Under the pieces are notes generated by a model. The model was not told the DNA's origin. It saw only the letters and a program-made list of their open reading frames with translations, and made no database searches. Source: Hanleya hanleyi (Eukaryota; Mollusca; Polyplacophora; Lepidopleurida; Hanleyidae). From it: DNA of 64,000 bases. Shown piece after piece: positions 35,901 through 45,166 of this stretch; the first letter of the stretch is position 1, and each line of letters opens with the position of its first letter. The position numbers and the translations under genes are program-made. The stretch covers positions 1 through 64,000 of the forward strand of contig JAVTVY010017418.1 of NCBI GenBank assembly GCA_036873755.1. The letters run 5' to 3'.

Positions 35901-38900
35901 AGAAAGTGGACAGGGTGATCGAGAAAGATCATCCGCTGGCATAGTTGTGCCGAAAAATGAGTGACTTTCTTCTGAGATCCCAGGAATCCTCTAAGTTTGA
36001 AGTTAAGCGGTTGAATTGTTCTTGAGATATCTCGTTAACAATATAGTCGACGGCGGCCATCTTGGTTAACGCAGTTTGGTGAAAAACAATTCCAGTCATC
36101 TTCTTATTGATGTGAAGTCACTCCACAGATTTGAAGTCGATCGGTTGAATTGTTCTCGAGATATCGTGTTCATAACATTTTGGAGATGGATGGAATCTAA
36201 GATGGCTGACGGTGGCCATCTTGATTAACGCAGTTTGGTGAAAAACAATTCCAGTCATCTTCTTATTGATGTGAAGTCACCCCCCAAATTTGAAGTTGAT
36301 CGGTTGAATTGTTCTCGAGATATCGTGTTCACAACATTTTTGGGATGGATGGAATCTAAGATCCCAAGTTTGAAGTAGATCGGTTGAATTATTCTTAAGA
36401 CATCTCGTTAACAATATAGTCGACGGCGGCCATCTTGGTTAATGCAGTTTGGTTAAAAATAATTCCAGTCATCTTCTTATTGATGTGAAGTCACTCCCCA
36501 GATTTGAAGTCGATCGGTTGAATTGTTCTCGAGATATCGTGTTCATAACATTTTGGAGATGGATGGAATCTAAGATGGCTGACGGCGGCCATCTTGGTTA
36601 ACGCAGTTTGGTGAAAATCAGTTCCAGTCATCTTATTGATGTGAAGTCACTCCCCAGATTTGAAGTCGATCGGTTGAATTGTTCTCGAGATATCGTGTTC
36701 ATAACATTTTGGAGATGGATGGAATCTAAGATGGCTGACGGCGGCCATCTTGGTTAACGCAGTTTGGTGAAAAACAACCCCAGTCATCTTCTCACTGATG
36801 TCAAGTCACCCCCCAAGTTTGAAGTCAATCGGTTGAACTGTTCTCGAGATATCGCGTTCACAACATTTTTGGGATGGTTGGAATCTAAGATGGCCGACGG
36901 CGGCCATCTTGGATGACGCAGTTTGGTTAAAAACAATCCAAGCCATCTTCTCACTGATGTCAAGTCACCCCCCAAGTTTGAAGTTGAGTTGAATTGTTCT
37001 CGAGATATCGCGTTCACAACATGGTTGGGACGGACGGACGGACGGAAGGACGGACGGACGGGTAGCATTTCCGAGTCCCCCTCCCACTTACGTGGCGGGG
37101 GACAAAAATTAATTAGGGGGAATTTGGCCCCCCCCCCCAACCCCTAGGCCTGACAGGTCCCAAAAATCCCAAGCCAGATAGGGTTAACATAAATAAAGTC
37201 GTAGATTTATCCTTCAATAACGTAGCCCATAGAGCAGTTGTTTATACCCAACAACACAGCGTGCTATATTACAACTAAGATCTGACATGATGCCAGTAAA
37301 CGATGAAGAATATACTCTCCGACCCGAACACCTGCCAAAAGTTGTAGGTGTGAGCAGATGTAAGCTTACAAATTATGTATGTTATTTTGACGTAAACTTT
37401 TAGCGTTTTTGTAGGTCTTTCCGTTTCAGGTGGAATGACCTATTGTTTTTCTGCGGATTATTATTGTTATTCCACGCAAATTTTGTCTACGCCCTTCGGG
37501 TTAAATGGTATGAGATACAGTAACACAATTAGTCTCATGTTACTGTTAGGCCTGAGTCTGAAGTTCATTCGATGGTCTCGATATCTGAACTTGAACTTGA
37601 ACTTTTCAGTTATATTCCTTTAAAGTGAAAAACCATTTAGTGAATACTGATCGAACGGCTGAGAAGACGTAGTTGATATTTAAAATGTAAATCTTTGAAG
37701 ATATTCCCAATAAAATGATACCATAAAATAAGTATGTCAGACAAGCAGTATTTTTGTTCTCTCGCCTGATGGTGACTTTCGTATCTTCACTCTACAGCCT
37801 GTATTATACAACAGATCTTTGAGAAATTTTAAAAGCCGCCATTTTATCAGCCACCACTCTATATGAGTGCCAAGTTTTGTGGTCAAATCTTGAACGGCTA
37901 ACGCGATCAGCCTGAAAATAAGGCCATGTGACCTACATGACATCACAAGGTCATCGCTTGTGTCAGAACTGATAACAGAACTTTGAAGTGATAAGCATCC
38001 GAATATCGAAAATACGGCTCTTATTTACTGAAAAACCAACGCACCGATAGCCAAGAAACAATGACACAATAGTGCGCACAATATTAACTTACTTTCTTTT
38101 TGCACTACATGTATAACCTTTACATTGAATATCAATCTAAAAAGCCTTGTATGTGTTTTTCATAAAACTACAAGTAGGAATCTGTAATTTAGTTCCCGAT
38201 AACACAGGTATGACTTCACTGAATTTTCGCCCTGACCTTGACCTTGGTTTTTGTGATATATCCACTGACAGTTTTTCGCCTACAGGACCATACATTGAAA
38301 ACTGTTGGGAATTATAACTTGAAATTTGGACATAAATGAAGGTCAATACATGACGTGACAGAAACACTGGAAGTCATCAACATATACCAGAAAGAATAGA
38401 GCATAATTAGCAATTTGTAAAAATTATTTCCAATATCACTCCCATGTGTAGATATTCCACATATCCCTCCCATGTCTAGATATTCCCAATATCCCTTCCA
38501 TTGATTAGAGATTCCCAATCTCCTTCCTTTAAAGGGAAATCTCCACTATCCTTCCAAGTGCAGAGATTCCCAATAATCCCTCCCGTGTTAAGAGATTCCC
38601 AATATCCTTCCATTGTGTAGAGATTCACAATATCCTTCCTTTACCGAGAGATTCCCAATATTCGTCCAATGTGTAGATTCCCAGTATCATTCCTCTGTCT
38701 GGAGATTCCCAATACACTTCATTTACACAGAGATTCCCAATATCTTTTCCATGTCTAGAGATTCCCACTATCCTTCCTTTGTCCAGAGATTCCCAATATC
38801 ATTCCTTTAACGAGAGATTCCCAATATCCTTCCAAGTCTAGAGATTCCCAAAATCCCTGCCCTGTTTGGAGATTCTCAATACCCTCTAGACATATCCTTC

Positions 38901-40121
38901 AAATGCTCAAAGATTCCCAATATCCCTCTCATGTCTAGAGATTGCCAACATTCTTCCTTTGTCTAGAAATTCTCAATATTCTTCATTTACCGAGAAATTC
39001 CCATTATCCTTCCCATGTCTGGAGATCCCCAATATCCTTCCCATGTTTAGAGATTCCCAATATCGCTCCCATGTCTAGAGATTATCCCTCTTATGTCTAA
39101 ATATCTCCAATATCCTTCACATGTCTAGAGATTCACGATATCCTTTCTTTGTCCAGAGATTCCCAATATCCTTCCTTTAAAGAGAGATTCCCAATACCAC
39201 CTTATGTCGAGAGATTCCCAATATCCTTCCTTTAAAGAGAGATTCCCAATACCACCCTATGTCCAGAGATTCCCAATATCCTTCCTTTAAAGAGAGATTC
39301 CTAATACCACCCCATGTCGAGAGATTCCCAATATCCTTCCTTTTTCTAAAGATTCTCAATATTCATCCGATGTCTAGAAATTCACAATATCCCGTCTTTG
39401 TTGACATGTTCTCAATATCCATCACTTGCCGAGAGATTCCCAATATCCTTCCCATATCTGCAGATTACGAATATCTTTCCTTTCCCAAGAGATTCTCAAA
39501 ATCCCTCCTTTATCGAGATATTCTCAATATCCCTCCTCTACCGAGAGATCCCCAATATCCCTTCAATATCTACAGATTCCCAGTATCACACTCGAAGAGA
39601 TTCCCAATATCCCGCCTTTGACGAGAGGTTTCCAATATCCTTACTTTACCGAGATATTCTGAATATCCTTTACCGCGAGATTTTCGATATCCCTCCGATG
39701 TCTACAGATTCACAGTATCACTCTTATGTCTAGTTATTCCCAATATCCTCTCTTTACCAAGAGATTCCTAATATCCCACATTTACCTATATATTCCCACT
39801 ATCCCTCATTTACCGAGATATTCACAATACCCCTCTCATGTCTAGGGATTTCCAATATTCCTTCCATGCCTAAAGATTGCCAATGCATTGCTCTGGAGTG
39901 ATCAGTTCTTTGATAAATTGAATACACAGCACATGAATCAGTGAAAAGGAAGATTCAGAAAACAACAGAGAAACAAATGTTTTACTTACCCCATATACTT
40001 CTGAATTCAAAAACTTTTTCAATTGTTCATCCGTCACATCACTGACAATCCTGTTCATTAACATCCCTCCGCACGAGGCAAATAATATAAATAAGAGGCA
40101 CTGTCCCGTGATTCGAATCAT
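20757..40121 (-). CDS. PDGF/VEGF-family growth factor, six coding exons
   Basis: Secreted receptor-tyrosine-kinase ligand of the PDGF/VEGF (PVF) family. Coding exons: 40121-39990, 31494-31233, 24085-23853, 22901-22786, 22240-22106 and 20988-20757. All five introns are GT-AG, every junction phase agrees, and the sum is 1110 nt (369 aa plus stop). Residues 1-19 form a signal peptide (CLLFILFASCGG core). Residues 45-131 are a cysteine-free propeptide, acidic from 104 on. Residues 151-240 form the cystine-knot domain with eight cysteines: 151, 176, 182, 188, 189, 196, 238 and 240. Residues 249-317 hold ten more cysteines, including C-x-C-x-C (266-270), reminiscent of VEGF-C-type C-terminal repeats. 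Residues 327-364 are rich in His, Arg and Lys, so matrix or heparin binding is likely. Sequons lie at N184, N191 and N234. Seen: motifs, splice sites and phases. Inferred: secretion, dimerisation and receptor binding. Orthology to PDGF, VEGF-A or VEGF-C types is unresolved. Introns are loaded with repeats. Confidence 0.92.
21190..21925 (+). repeat. Tandem array inside growth-factor intron 5
   Basis: Four to five units of about 146 bp with CCACATACCAAATTTGAAAA, AAAGTTATTGTCCGGAAACG and GGTGGCGCCACC-like blocks (near 21304, 21447, 21594 and 21738). The array ends in a short ACGG-type tract (about 21868-21896). It is the same superfamily as the 9.2-11.1 kb array and fills most of the 1.1-kb intron. 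Confidence 0.85.
22106..22240 (-). CDS. Growth-factor coding exon 5 (cysteine-rich segment)
   Basis: Codes residues 248-292 plus two bases of 293. It reads CDRECPHPFV then LKCTCDCKDDDIICLEIK, that is C-x3-C-P, C-x-C-x-C and a further Cys. Acceptor TTTTAG, donor GTAAGT. Phase 2 at both ends matches its neighbours. Confidence 0.9.
22786..22901 (-). CDS. Growth-factor coding exon 4 (end of cystine knot)
   Basis: Codes residues 210-247 and two bases of 248. It contains the closing C-x-C of the domain, HTECECQ (C238, C240), and a sequon NHT. Acceptor TGACAG, donor GTACGT. It is only 116 bp, with no long open frame of its own, so it is easily missed by ORF scanning. Confidence 0.9.
23853..24085 (-). 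CDS. Growth-factor coding exon 3 (first part of cystine knot)
   Basis: Codes residues 132-209. It contains ADC (C151), FPECTVVYRC (C176, C182), GCC (C188-C189) and KVCGPKS (C196), the diagnostic P-x-C-x5-C...GCC-x6-C series of PDGF/VEGF domains. Acceptor TCTGCAG, donor GTGAGT, ends in phase 0. Family consensus has two residues between RC and CC, whereas here there are five (RNVSG). Confidence 0.93.
24086..25770. other. Left part of growth-factor intron 2, no gene seen
   Basis: AT-rich with short chance frames. GTGACTGAGATACATTATAC near 25300 and GTGGACGACGGCTGAATACT near 25577 resemble pieces of the Penelope-like 3' region and mark a very decayed relic. Confidence 0.45.
25779..27349. mobile_element. 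Candidate element with GCTGAGGGGT ends, tandem core and ACGG tract
   Basis: Left end GACCCCTCAGCCC (25788) and right end GGGCTGAGGGGT (27328) are inverted matches. Inside are three 105-110-bp tandem units (26760-27075, with ATCTCGAATGGACCGCTACA) and an ACGG microsatellite at 27272-27300. No coding capacity. The layout matches the arrays near 0.3-1.3 kb and 35.7-37.1 kb. Confidence 0.6.
27350..30600. other. Growth-factor intron 2, no feature
   Basis: AT-rich intronic DNA. I found no extra exon with convincing splice sites and no clear repeat. Confidence 0.5.
30615..30830 (+). repeat. Two-unit GGCCATCTTG repeat
   Basis: GCGGCCATCTTGGAAAT (30627) and GCGGCCATCTTGAAATT (30780) lie about 153 bp apart with related intervening sequence. 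This is a short cousin of the larger GGCCATCTTGG arrays. Confidence 0.5.
31233..31494 (-). CDS. Growth-factor coding exon 2 (propeptide)
   Basis: Codes residues 45-131 plus one base. The acceptor CTCCACAG precedes 31494 and a GTAAGC donor follows 31233. It begins EVRLRAVSLKTFRRQ and ends QDPVPSTVE, with no cysteine. The position fits the N-terminal propeptide of PDGF/VEGF factors. The assignment rests on exact phase agreement with exons 1 (phase 0) and 3 (phase 1), on strand, and on order, because the sequence itself is not conserved. Confidence 0.8.
31495..33431. other. Left part of growth-factor intron 1
   Basis: No coding sequence was seen. A CCCCACCGGTGGGG palindrome lies at about 33161-33175, and a short tandem run of AATAGCCGTCAATGCTCGTC (24-bp period, about 33253-33317) precedes the MITE. 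Confidence 0.5.
33432..33694. mobile_element. Candidate MITE, 263 bp, in intron 1
   Basis: The terminal inverted repeats are about 60 bp and about 85 percent identical, beginning TATGGCAAGCCGTTTCGG on the left and TATGACAAGCCGTTTCAG read inward from the right. AGTTCA flanks both sides (33426-33431 and 33695-33700). The interior is a run of imperfect CACATATGT and GTTGAAAAG motifs. No ORF. Confidence 0.7.
34859..34888 (-). other. G-rich tract on the coding strand of intron 1
   Basis: The plus strand is an almost pure C tract with single T and A breaks. The minus strand, which is the transcribed gene's sense strand, therefore has several runs of five or more G and could form a G-quadruplex. 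Homopolymer length in an assembly is unreliable. Confidence 0.5.
35690..37107 (+). mobile_element. Element with about 160-bp tandem units, ACGG tract and GGGGGACAAAAA end
   Basis: Six or seven units carry GACGGCGGCCATCTTGGTTA and GAATTGTTCTCGAGATATCG (GGCCATCTTGG near 36052, 36211, 36427, 36584, 36742 and 36901). They are followed by (GGAC)n at about 37028-37061 and the tail GTGGCGGGGGACAAAAATT (37092-37110). Units are over 90 percent alike, so the array is recent or homogenised. Located in growth-factor intron 1. Confidence 0.8.
38440..39880 (+). repeat. 1.4-kb minisatellite (about 28-bp unit) in intron 1
   Basis: About 50 units built on AGAGATTCCCAATATCCTTC, with variable linkers such as CCATGTCT or CTTTACCG. 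Between 39155 and 39350 a dimeric higher-order period of about 56 bp is visible. The array ends about 0.1 kb from the exon 1 donor. The open frames through it read only the repeat. Confidence 0.9.
39990..40121 (-). CDS. Growth-factor coding exon 1 (signal peptide)
   Basis: Codes residues 1-44. The ATG at 40121 is chosen because a hydrophobic signal core follows at residues 8-19. The frame is open up to an earlier in-frame ATG at 40250, but that would place 43 mostly polar, basic residues ahead of the signal. It also precedes a possible acceptor (TTTCAG, AG at 40237-40238), so it is probably not used. The exon ends in phase 0 at a GTAAGT donor (39984-39989). A long minisatellite ends about 0.1 kb into the intron. 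Confidence 0.85.
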
Positions 40122-40230
40122 TTTCGATTTGGATACACACGCGAACACTTTCCACCTTCCGGGTGACGAACTTCTCTCCTCTTCAGAAACGGCCCTTTTC
40201 CGCCGACACCGTTTACATGAATTCCAAGGA

Positions 40231-40300
40231 GGTAACCTGAAATTAGTCACAAAAATCCAATATTTTCATCCATCTGTCATATATATATATATATATAGTT
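40231..40300 (-). promoter_or_regulatory. Possible 5' end or leader-exon acceptor of the growth-factor gene
   Basis: Two readings are possible. An (AT)n TATA-like tract at 40281-40298 lies 160-177 bp upstream of the ATG and could place the start site near 40250. Alternatively TTTCAG (AG at 40237-40238) is a splice acceptor for an upstream leader exon. A short ATG-TAA upstream frame lies between that acceptor and the main ATG. Confidence 0.3.
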
Positions 40301-41332
40301 GTGTCCAATGCTTGTTACAAACGTGCCAATACCAGACGAATAATATTCTGTCGTCTGCTTTTCTGCGAAGTAAACTATACCTTGTTGATTGTCCGTTTTC
40401 CAGCTAAACTCAAGAATATACACAATAGGAGATGTGTTCCAACACAAATCCGAATTCTCCAGCATAGAGAATTTCCATCATCACTATCGTCATATAATTT
40501 ACCACTGAGAAAACCCAGATACTCACGCATTTAGAGATTTCGCAGATCCCCGAGCAAATGCTTGGAACGGTTGTTTCCAGAACAGATTGGCCCTTTTATT
40601 CAACCAACTCTTTATTGAACAAAAACAACTGCTTAGAATGATGTCTTATGAAGAAAAGGATCTTTCAAGTCCGATCGAATGCCACGTGTACTCATAACAA
40701 CACTTCACAGTCAGATATACACCAGCTTAGGACCACCCGAAACGGAACGAAACCACTTAACATCCCCAGCAAAGTTTGTGTCAACAAACAAATGTTTTAG
40801 ATGTCTGGACAGTCCGATATATCTGGCCCGCCCTCATAGTTAGCACTACAAACATGTGGTCATTGACCAGTCGGACCTCCTATAAACTCTTGAAAATATC
40901 CCTCTGCTGCAGGCATAATTCTTAGGTAGAGTCGGCATGAGCATCACCTACACTGCTTAAAGACATGTGTTCTGGCAAAGTTATGTACTTCTTTGCTAAG
41001 CATATCAAGTCATCACATAAGTAACATTCCTTTTCTTTTCCGTTTTTTTTTCTCACTCTCTCGCTTACTCACGGAATATGCTATTGATTGATGCCATCTC
41101 GTGTTACTGTGAAGATACAGAAATAATTAACAACCTCCATATGTCAAGTTCTAATTGACTCCGAGTCTGACTTAACGCTTACTTCATCGATAAAGTCGGA
41201 ATTCCTCGTGTATTTCCGGAGCAACGGTTGTGTCTGTTCCGCTTACGGTAATTGGACGATATATCCTTCAGGACCATTTATCAATATTTCTTCGCTATCA
41301 ATATAATCACACTGGAAATACAGTCTTTGGAA

Positions 41333-41544
41333 CACTCTTAAAACGCTAATGTTAGATTTAACATCTAGAGTGTTGGAGGAGGAAAAACATTTAGAAAGTA
41401 TTTTATTTATAGCATATGAGTGTTAAATACAACATTTTATGCTGTTGTATCCAACACTTAAAAGTGGTGAATAAAACACTTTCTATGTGCTTTCCCTCCT
41501 CTAACACTCTAGATGTTAAACCTAACATTAGCGTTTTAAGAGTG
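41333..41544. mobile_element. Candidate MITE, 212 bp, largely palindromic
   Basis: Starts CACTCTTAAAACGCTAATGT and ends with the reverse complement ACATTAGCGTTTTAAGAGTG. The inverted similarity runs through almost the whole element (CATCTAGAGTGTT, CACTTTCT/AGAAAGT, GTTGTAT). No ORF and no obvious target duplication. Confidence 0.7.
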
Positions 41545-41883
41545 AACTCTCGTGGTTTTGCCGAAATAATTGGAACTCTCGGGTCGGCAACGCTATTCTT
41601 CGGGTAAAAATGGCGCATTCGGAGCGAAAATTGATGCCCAGCAATAAAACTTGGCCCGAGTACGTACATCAAGGTACCCACCAATTGGTGATTCGTTTAG
41701 TTAGGAATCTTTCAGAGTGGCGTATAGGGTGCGTTGACGTCTGGGGCTTACTGGCGAAACTCCACAAATCGGCTAGCCACACACGCCTTCGAACTTTTGG
41801 AGCTAGGTCGTGTGTAAACGGACATTAAATCCCAGTCCCGGCCTTATCTTCACTGCGCACCACCAACAAACTTATAGCACACT

Positions 41884-43822
41884 TTGGTTTGCGATCAAAT
41901 TATCAACTCTCGAACGTTGTTTCGCCCTCATTTGGCTCTAGTTCAACATTATCAATCGGCAAACGGATCTAACGGGTGGGACTCGTCGTACTCTCGGGTG
42001 ATCATGTCAAAATATTTTCATTTTAGCCATTTTCCTGCTCAATCATTGATTATTTATCGATCACACCGTATATCCTCCTAGATTTAGGTTTCAGGTGCAA
42101 ATTTTATGAGGCCTGAGGGTATATTAAATCGTACTTATTCGTAAACCAAAGGTAATGTGCTAATAATTGACATTCATAATAAAAATTGTGTGCATTTTCG
42201 CATGACTGTCAACAACTCGATTCTCAATTAGCCAACTTGATTATTTACCTCGTCGTCCTATCGGGAATTCTATATCCGCGCTTAACCATATTTTTTTAAT
42301 ATTCAGGTTTTATTATGGTAATCTGCAGTAGTTTCTAATGAGGAACCAGCTTAATAGTGTTCCTTCTTCATAGCTTGGTATATGTCATGGCTATAAGTTT
42401 ATGGGCTATAAATCTAGGTGTAATCGATCAATTCAGTATGACATTTCTGGCTACATTACTTCAACAGTAAACGAACATTTGGCTTCTGGATTTTGGCTAT
42501 TGGATATGGATTTTGAATCACTTGAAGAATAATAACATAGTGATTTTAGGCTTGAACAAACAAAGCGCCCTCGAAAAAGTTGTGCTCCGAGCCTGATGAT
42601 TGCCCAAAGCGCCATAGGTCCAGATCACCTGTGCCCGACAATTTATCGTTAGATACTTCAAATACTTTATTTGCACTATTTGGCTAAACTCACCACATAT
42701 AGAAAACAAACATAAACATATAAGGATATACATAAACATATATATAAAGAACATAATAACAGGAGGCAGGCGGGGAGATCTCACGAAAGAAAAAAAACAA
42801 TATAATATATAGTTTTTATGGCTTTGGGAGAGAATGACAAAGTGGGTAATCCTTTATTAAAAAAATATGCGAATGGTGTCCTTTACTCTTCTCTAATTGT
42901 ATCGATAGAAAGTTCAACGATTGAATGTCGTTGGCAATTATATGATTTTTATCATATTACATCTCGTTGGAAAGCTCGGAGTATCGTCTTTGAATCTGTG
43001 GAGACGCCGTCCCATGCATTGATATTCAAGACAAGGTCGAGATCAGCTGGAAGTGTCAAAACTATAAGGCTGTTTTTTTATAAAACCAGGAGCATATCAT
43101 ATAGTGCCATACATTCTATACAGTCACAGTCCATTTATAAACGGTTCTTACGAAGTAAAAATGGTGTATGTTCGTCTCTGGGATGTACCAAACTTGATAA
43201 GATAAACAACCAAGCGAATTAGGTATGCTTCTTATTTCAGATGATATGTCCATTCAGTTTAATTCGCGATCGCTCCTAAATTCGTTGACGTCAGTCTGAA
43301 GCAGTCCGTTCTCAATCATTAACTTACACAATGATTCATATTACGAGAACGAATTGAACACTAAAGAAGGTGTCATACATGTAGTTCCGACGAGTCCCAA
43401 GACAGAAATATTGCAGCTATCACATTCGCGATTTAAGCAAATTAAAATATAAAGCGGATGGTGTAGAGAATTTAATTTACCAAACCAAGTTTGCAAAAGA
43501 TACTGCCAGAAAAGTCCAACCGAAACTAATTCACGAGGATAGTACATGACCACGGTTCGTGGAACAATATGATATAACACGATAATCGGCACGATAATTT
43601 CTTCCACACATTTGATAAATTTGAGACTACCGGAAAACCTAAATTCGACGATGCGATAATACTTGCATACTGTATTCGTCCAGTAATGTTAGCGAAACGA
43701 AAATATTTTGTCATGATCACGACTCTCACCCGTTAGATTCGTTTACCGAATGATAATGTTGAACTACAACCAAATGACGGCGAAACAATGTTCGACAGTT
43801 GAATTTGATCGCAAACCAAAAT
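41884..43822. mobile_element. Candidate 1.9-kb element with about 145-bp inverted termini
   Basis: TTTGGTTTGCGATCAAATT at the left (41884-42030) reappears in reverse complement at 43680-43822, about 80 percent identical (CATTTGGTTGTAGTTCAACA, CAAAATATTTTC). A 134-codon frame inside (42818-43222) resembles no transposase, so it is probably non-autonomous. Confidence 0.6.
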
Positions 43823-43829
43823 TTGGACT

Positions 43830-45160
43830 GACTTATCCAGTACTACAGTATCTGTGCTTTACTCAACGGTCTGATTCTAACATTCATTTATAATTGGTAA
43901 TTATTTCATAATTATTTTTTCACAAACTGCAACGTATATGCTATTATACAGTGAAACATTCATCCAATCCAAATGCTTCATATATCCATTCATTCAGTGT
44001 ACACATAAATATTTCAAAGACTGATTACCCGGCAAGGAATTAATCATTGTCAGTGTGACTTACGTAAAATAAACAACAAACAATTAGGTGAGAAATCTTC
44101 CAACCTTTTATAGATACCTGCCACTGTTACATCGTAAATCATTCACATAGTTGGTAACATGATATGAGAAAGCTCTCTACAACCGTTGTTTTCTGACAGT
44201 ACGTACATTCAGGTTAAATGATCAGTCCCAATTTCATTTAAATCTTTCCTCAACTTATATAAAACATTCCTATTTTAGACTAGTGGCTTATATTTCACAA
44301 TAATTGCCTTAATTTAGCATGTTTAGGTCGTTTGGGGCACAGTATTGACGCACTCACAATGTGGTTGATATATGGCGTCCCCTTACATGGCGCTAACTGT
44401 CTGGTTAACTAGCGGCTAACATCGACTTGGATTTATGGACTTTCATTGTTACAACGACAAGGCGGGGTAAGATCAGAATGCAGCGTGAACTTTTGCTGAA
44501 ATTCAACCCTAATAATTACGATCTTATGTTTTTCCAGTGACACATTCTGTTCGAGAATAGATTGTTGTTAAAGCCTGATACCATGGTGTCTGGTACGAAC
44601 GAATAACGAACTAAATATGCCATGGTGGATCTGAAATGCCTATTCACGTTGTACCTAGGCTAACTAACTTAACAGATCAACTGTATACAGAAGGATATGT
44701 CAAGTCACAAACATAATCCTTGTGGTTTAACCTGCAGAAAAACTGATACCTCTTACAGCTTACATCTTCAACTCATAGAAATTCTTATATTCTGTGACAG
44801 TGTTCGTCAGTAACAAAATAAGAAGATCAAGTTGCAACCTGGAATCGATAAATGTTATGATATGAATGGAAAGGTGAAATCCTACTAGATCTACGTACCA
44901 CAACTTAGTCTACACCATGCAACGTTTTACGGATTACAACGTTTCAACACTGATTATGAATTGGATCCGTTTTCACAGATTGAAGTTCAATAGCTGCGAA
45001 GATTTGTATATCATGTTCCCCGAATTTCCCATAGATATTGGAAATTATTCGACAAAGTAACTCCATAAAAAATGAAACAACTCACGACATCACTTATATC
45101 AGCTGAAAACTGCTTTACTCTCTGCATAGCATTAATATTTAGTTATTATTATATCAATTT
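43830..45160. other. No gene seen
   Basis: AT-rich intergenic sequence between two inverted-repeat elements, with only short chance frames. Confidence 0.5.
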
Positions 45161-45166
45161 ACTACG

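Noticed and set aside
39259..39733. Several overlapping frames with FPISFLY/SQYPSF-type repeats
   Set aside because: They are by-products of the 28-bp minisatellite, open in all three frames.
40119..40250. Upstream in-frame ATG at 40250 as the growth-factor start
   Set aside because: It would put 43 mostly polar, basic residues ahead of the signal peptide and lies upstream of a plausible splice acceptor.
42818..43222. 134-codon frame inside the 1.9-kb inverted-repeat element
   Set aside because: No DDE, zinc-finger or other recognisable motif. Length is within chance for AT-rich DNA.
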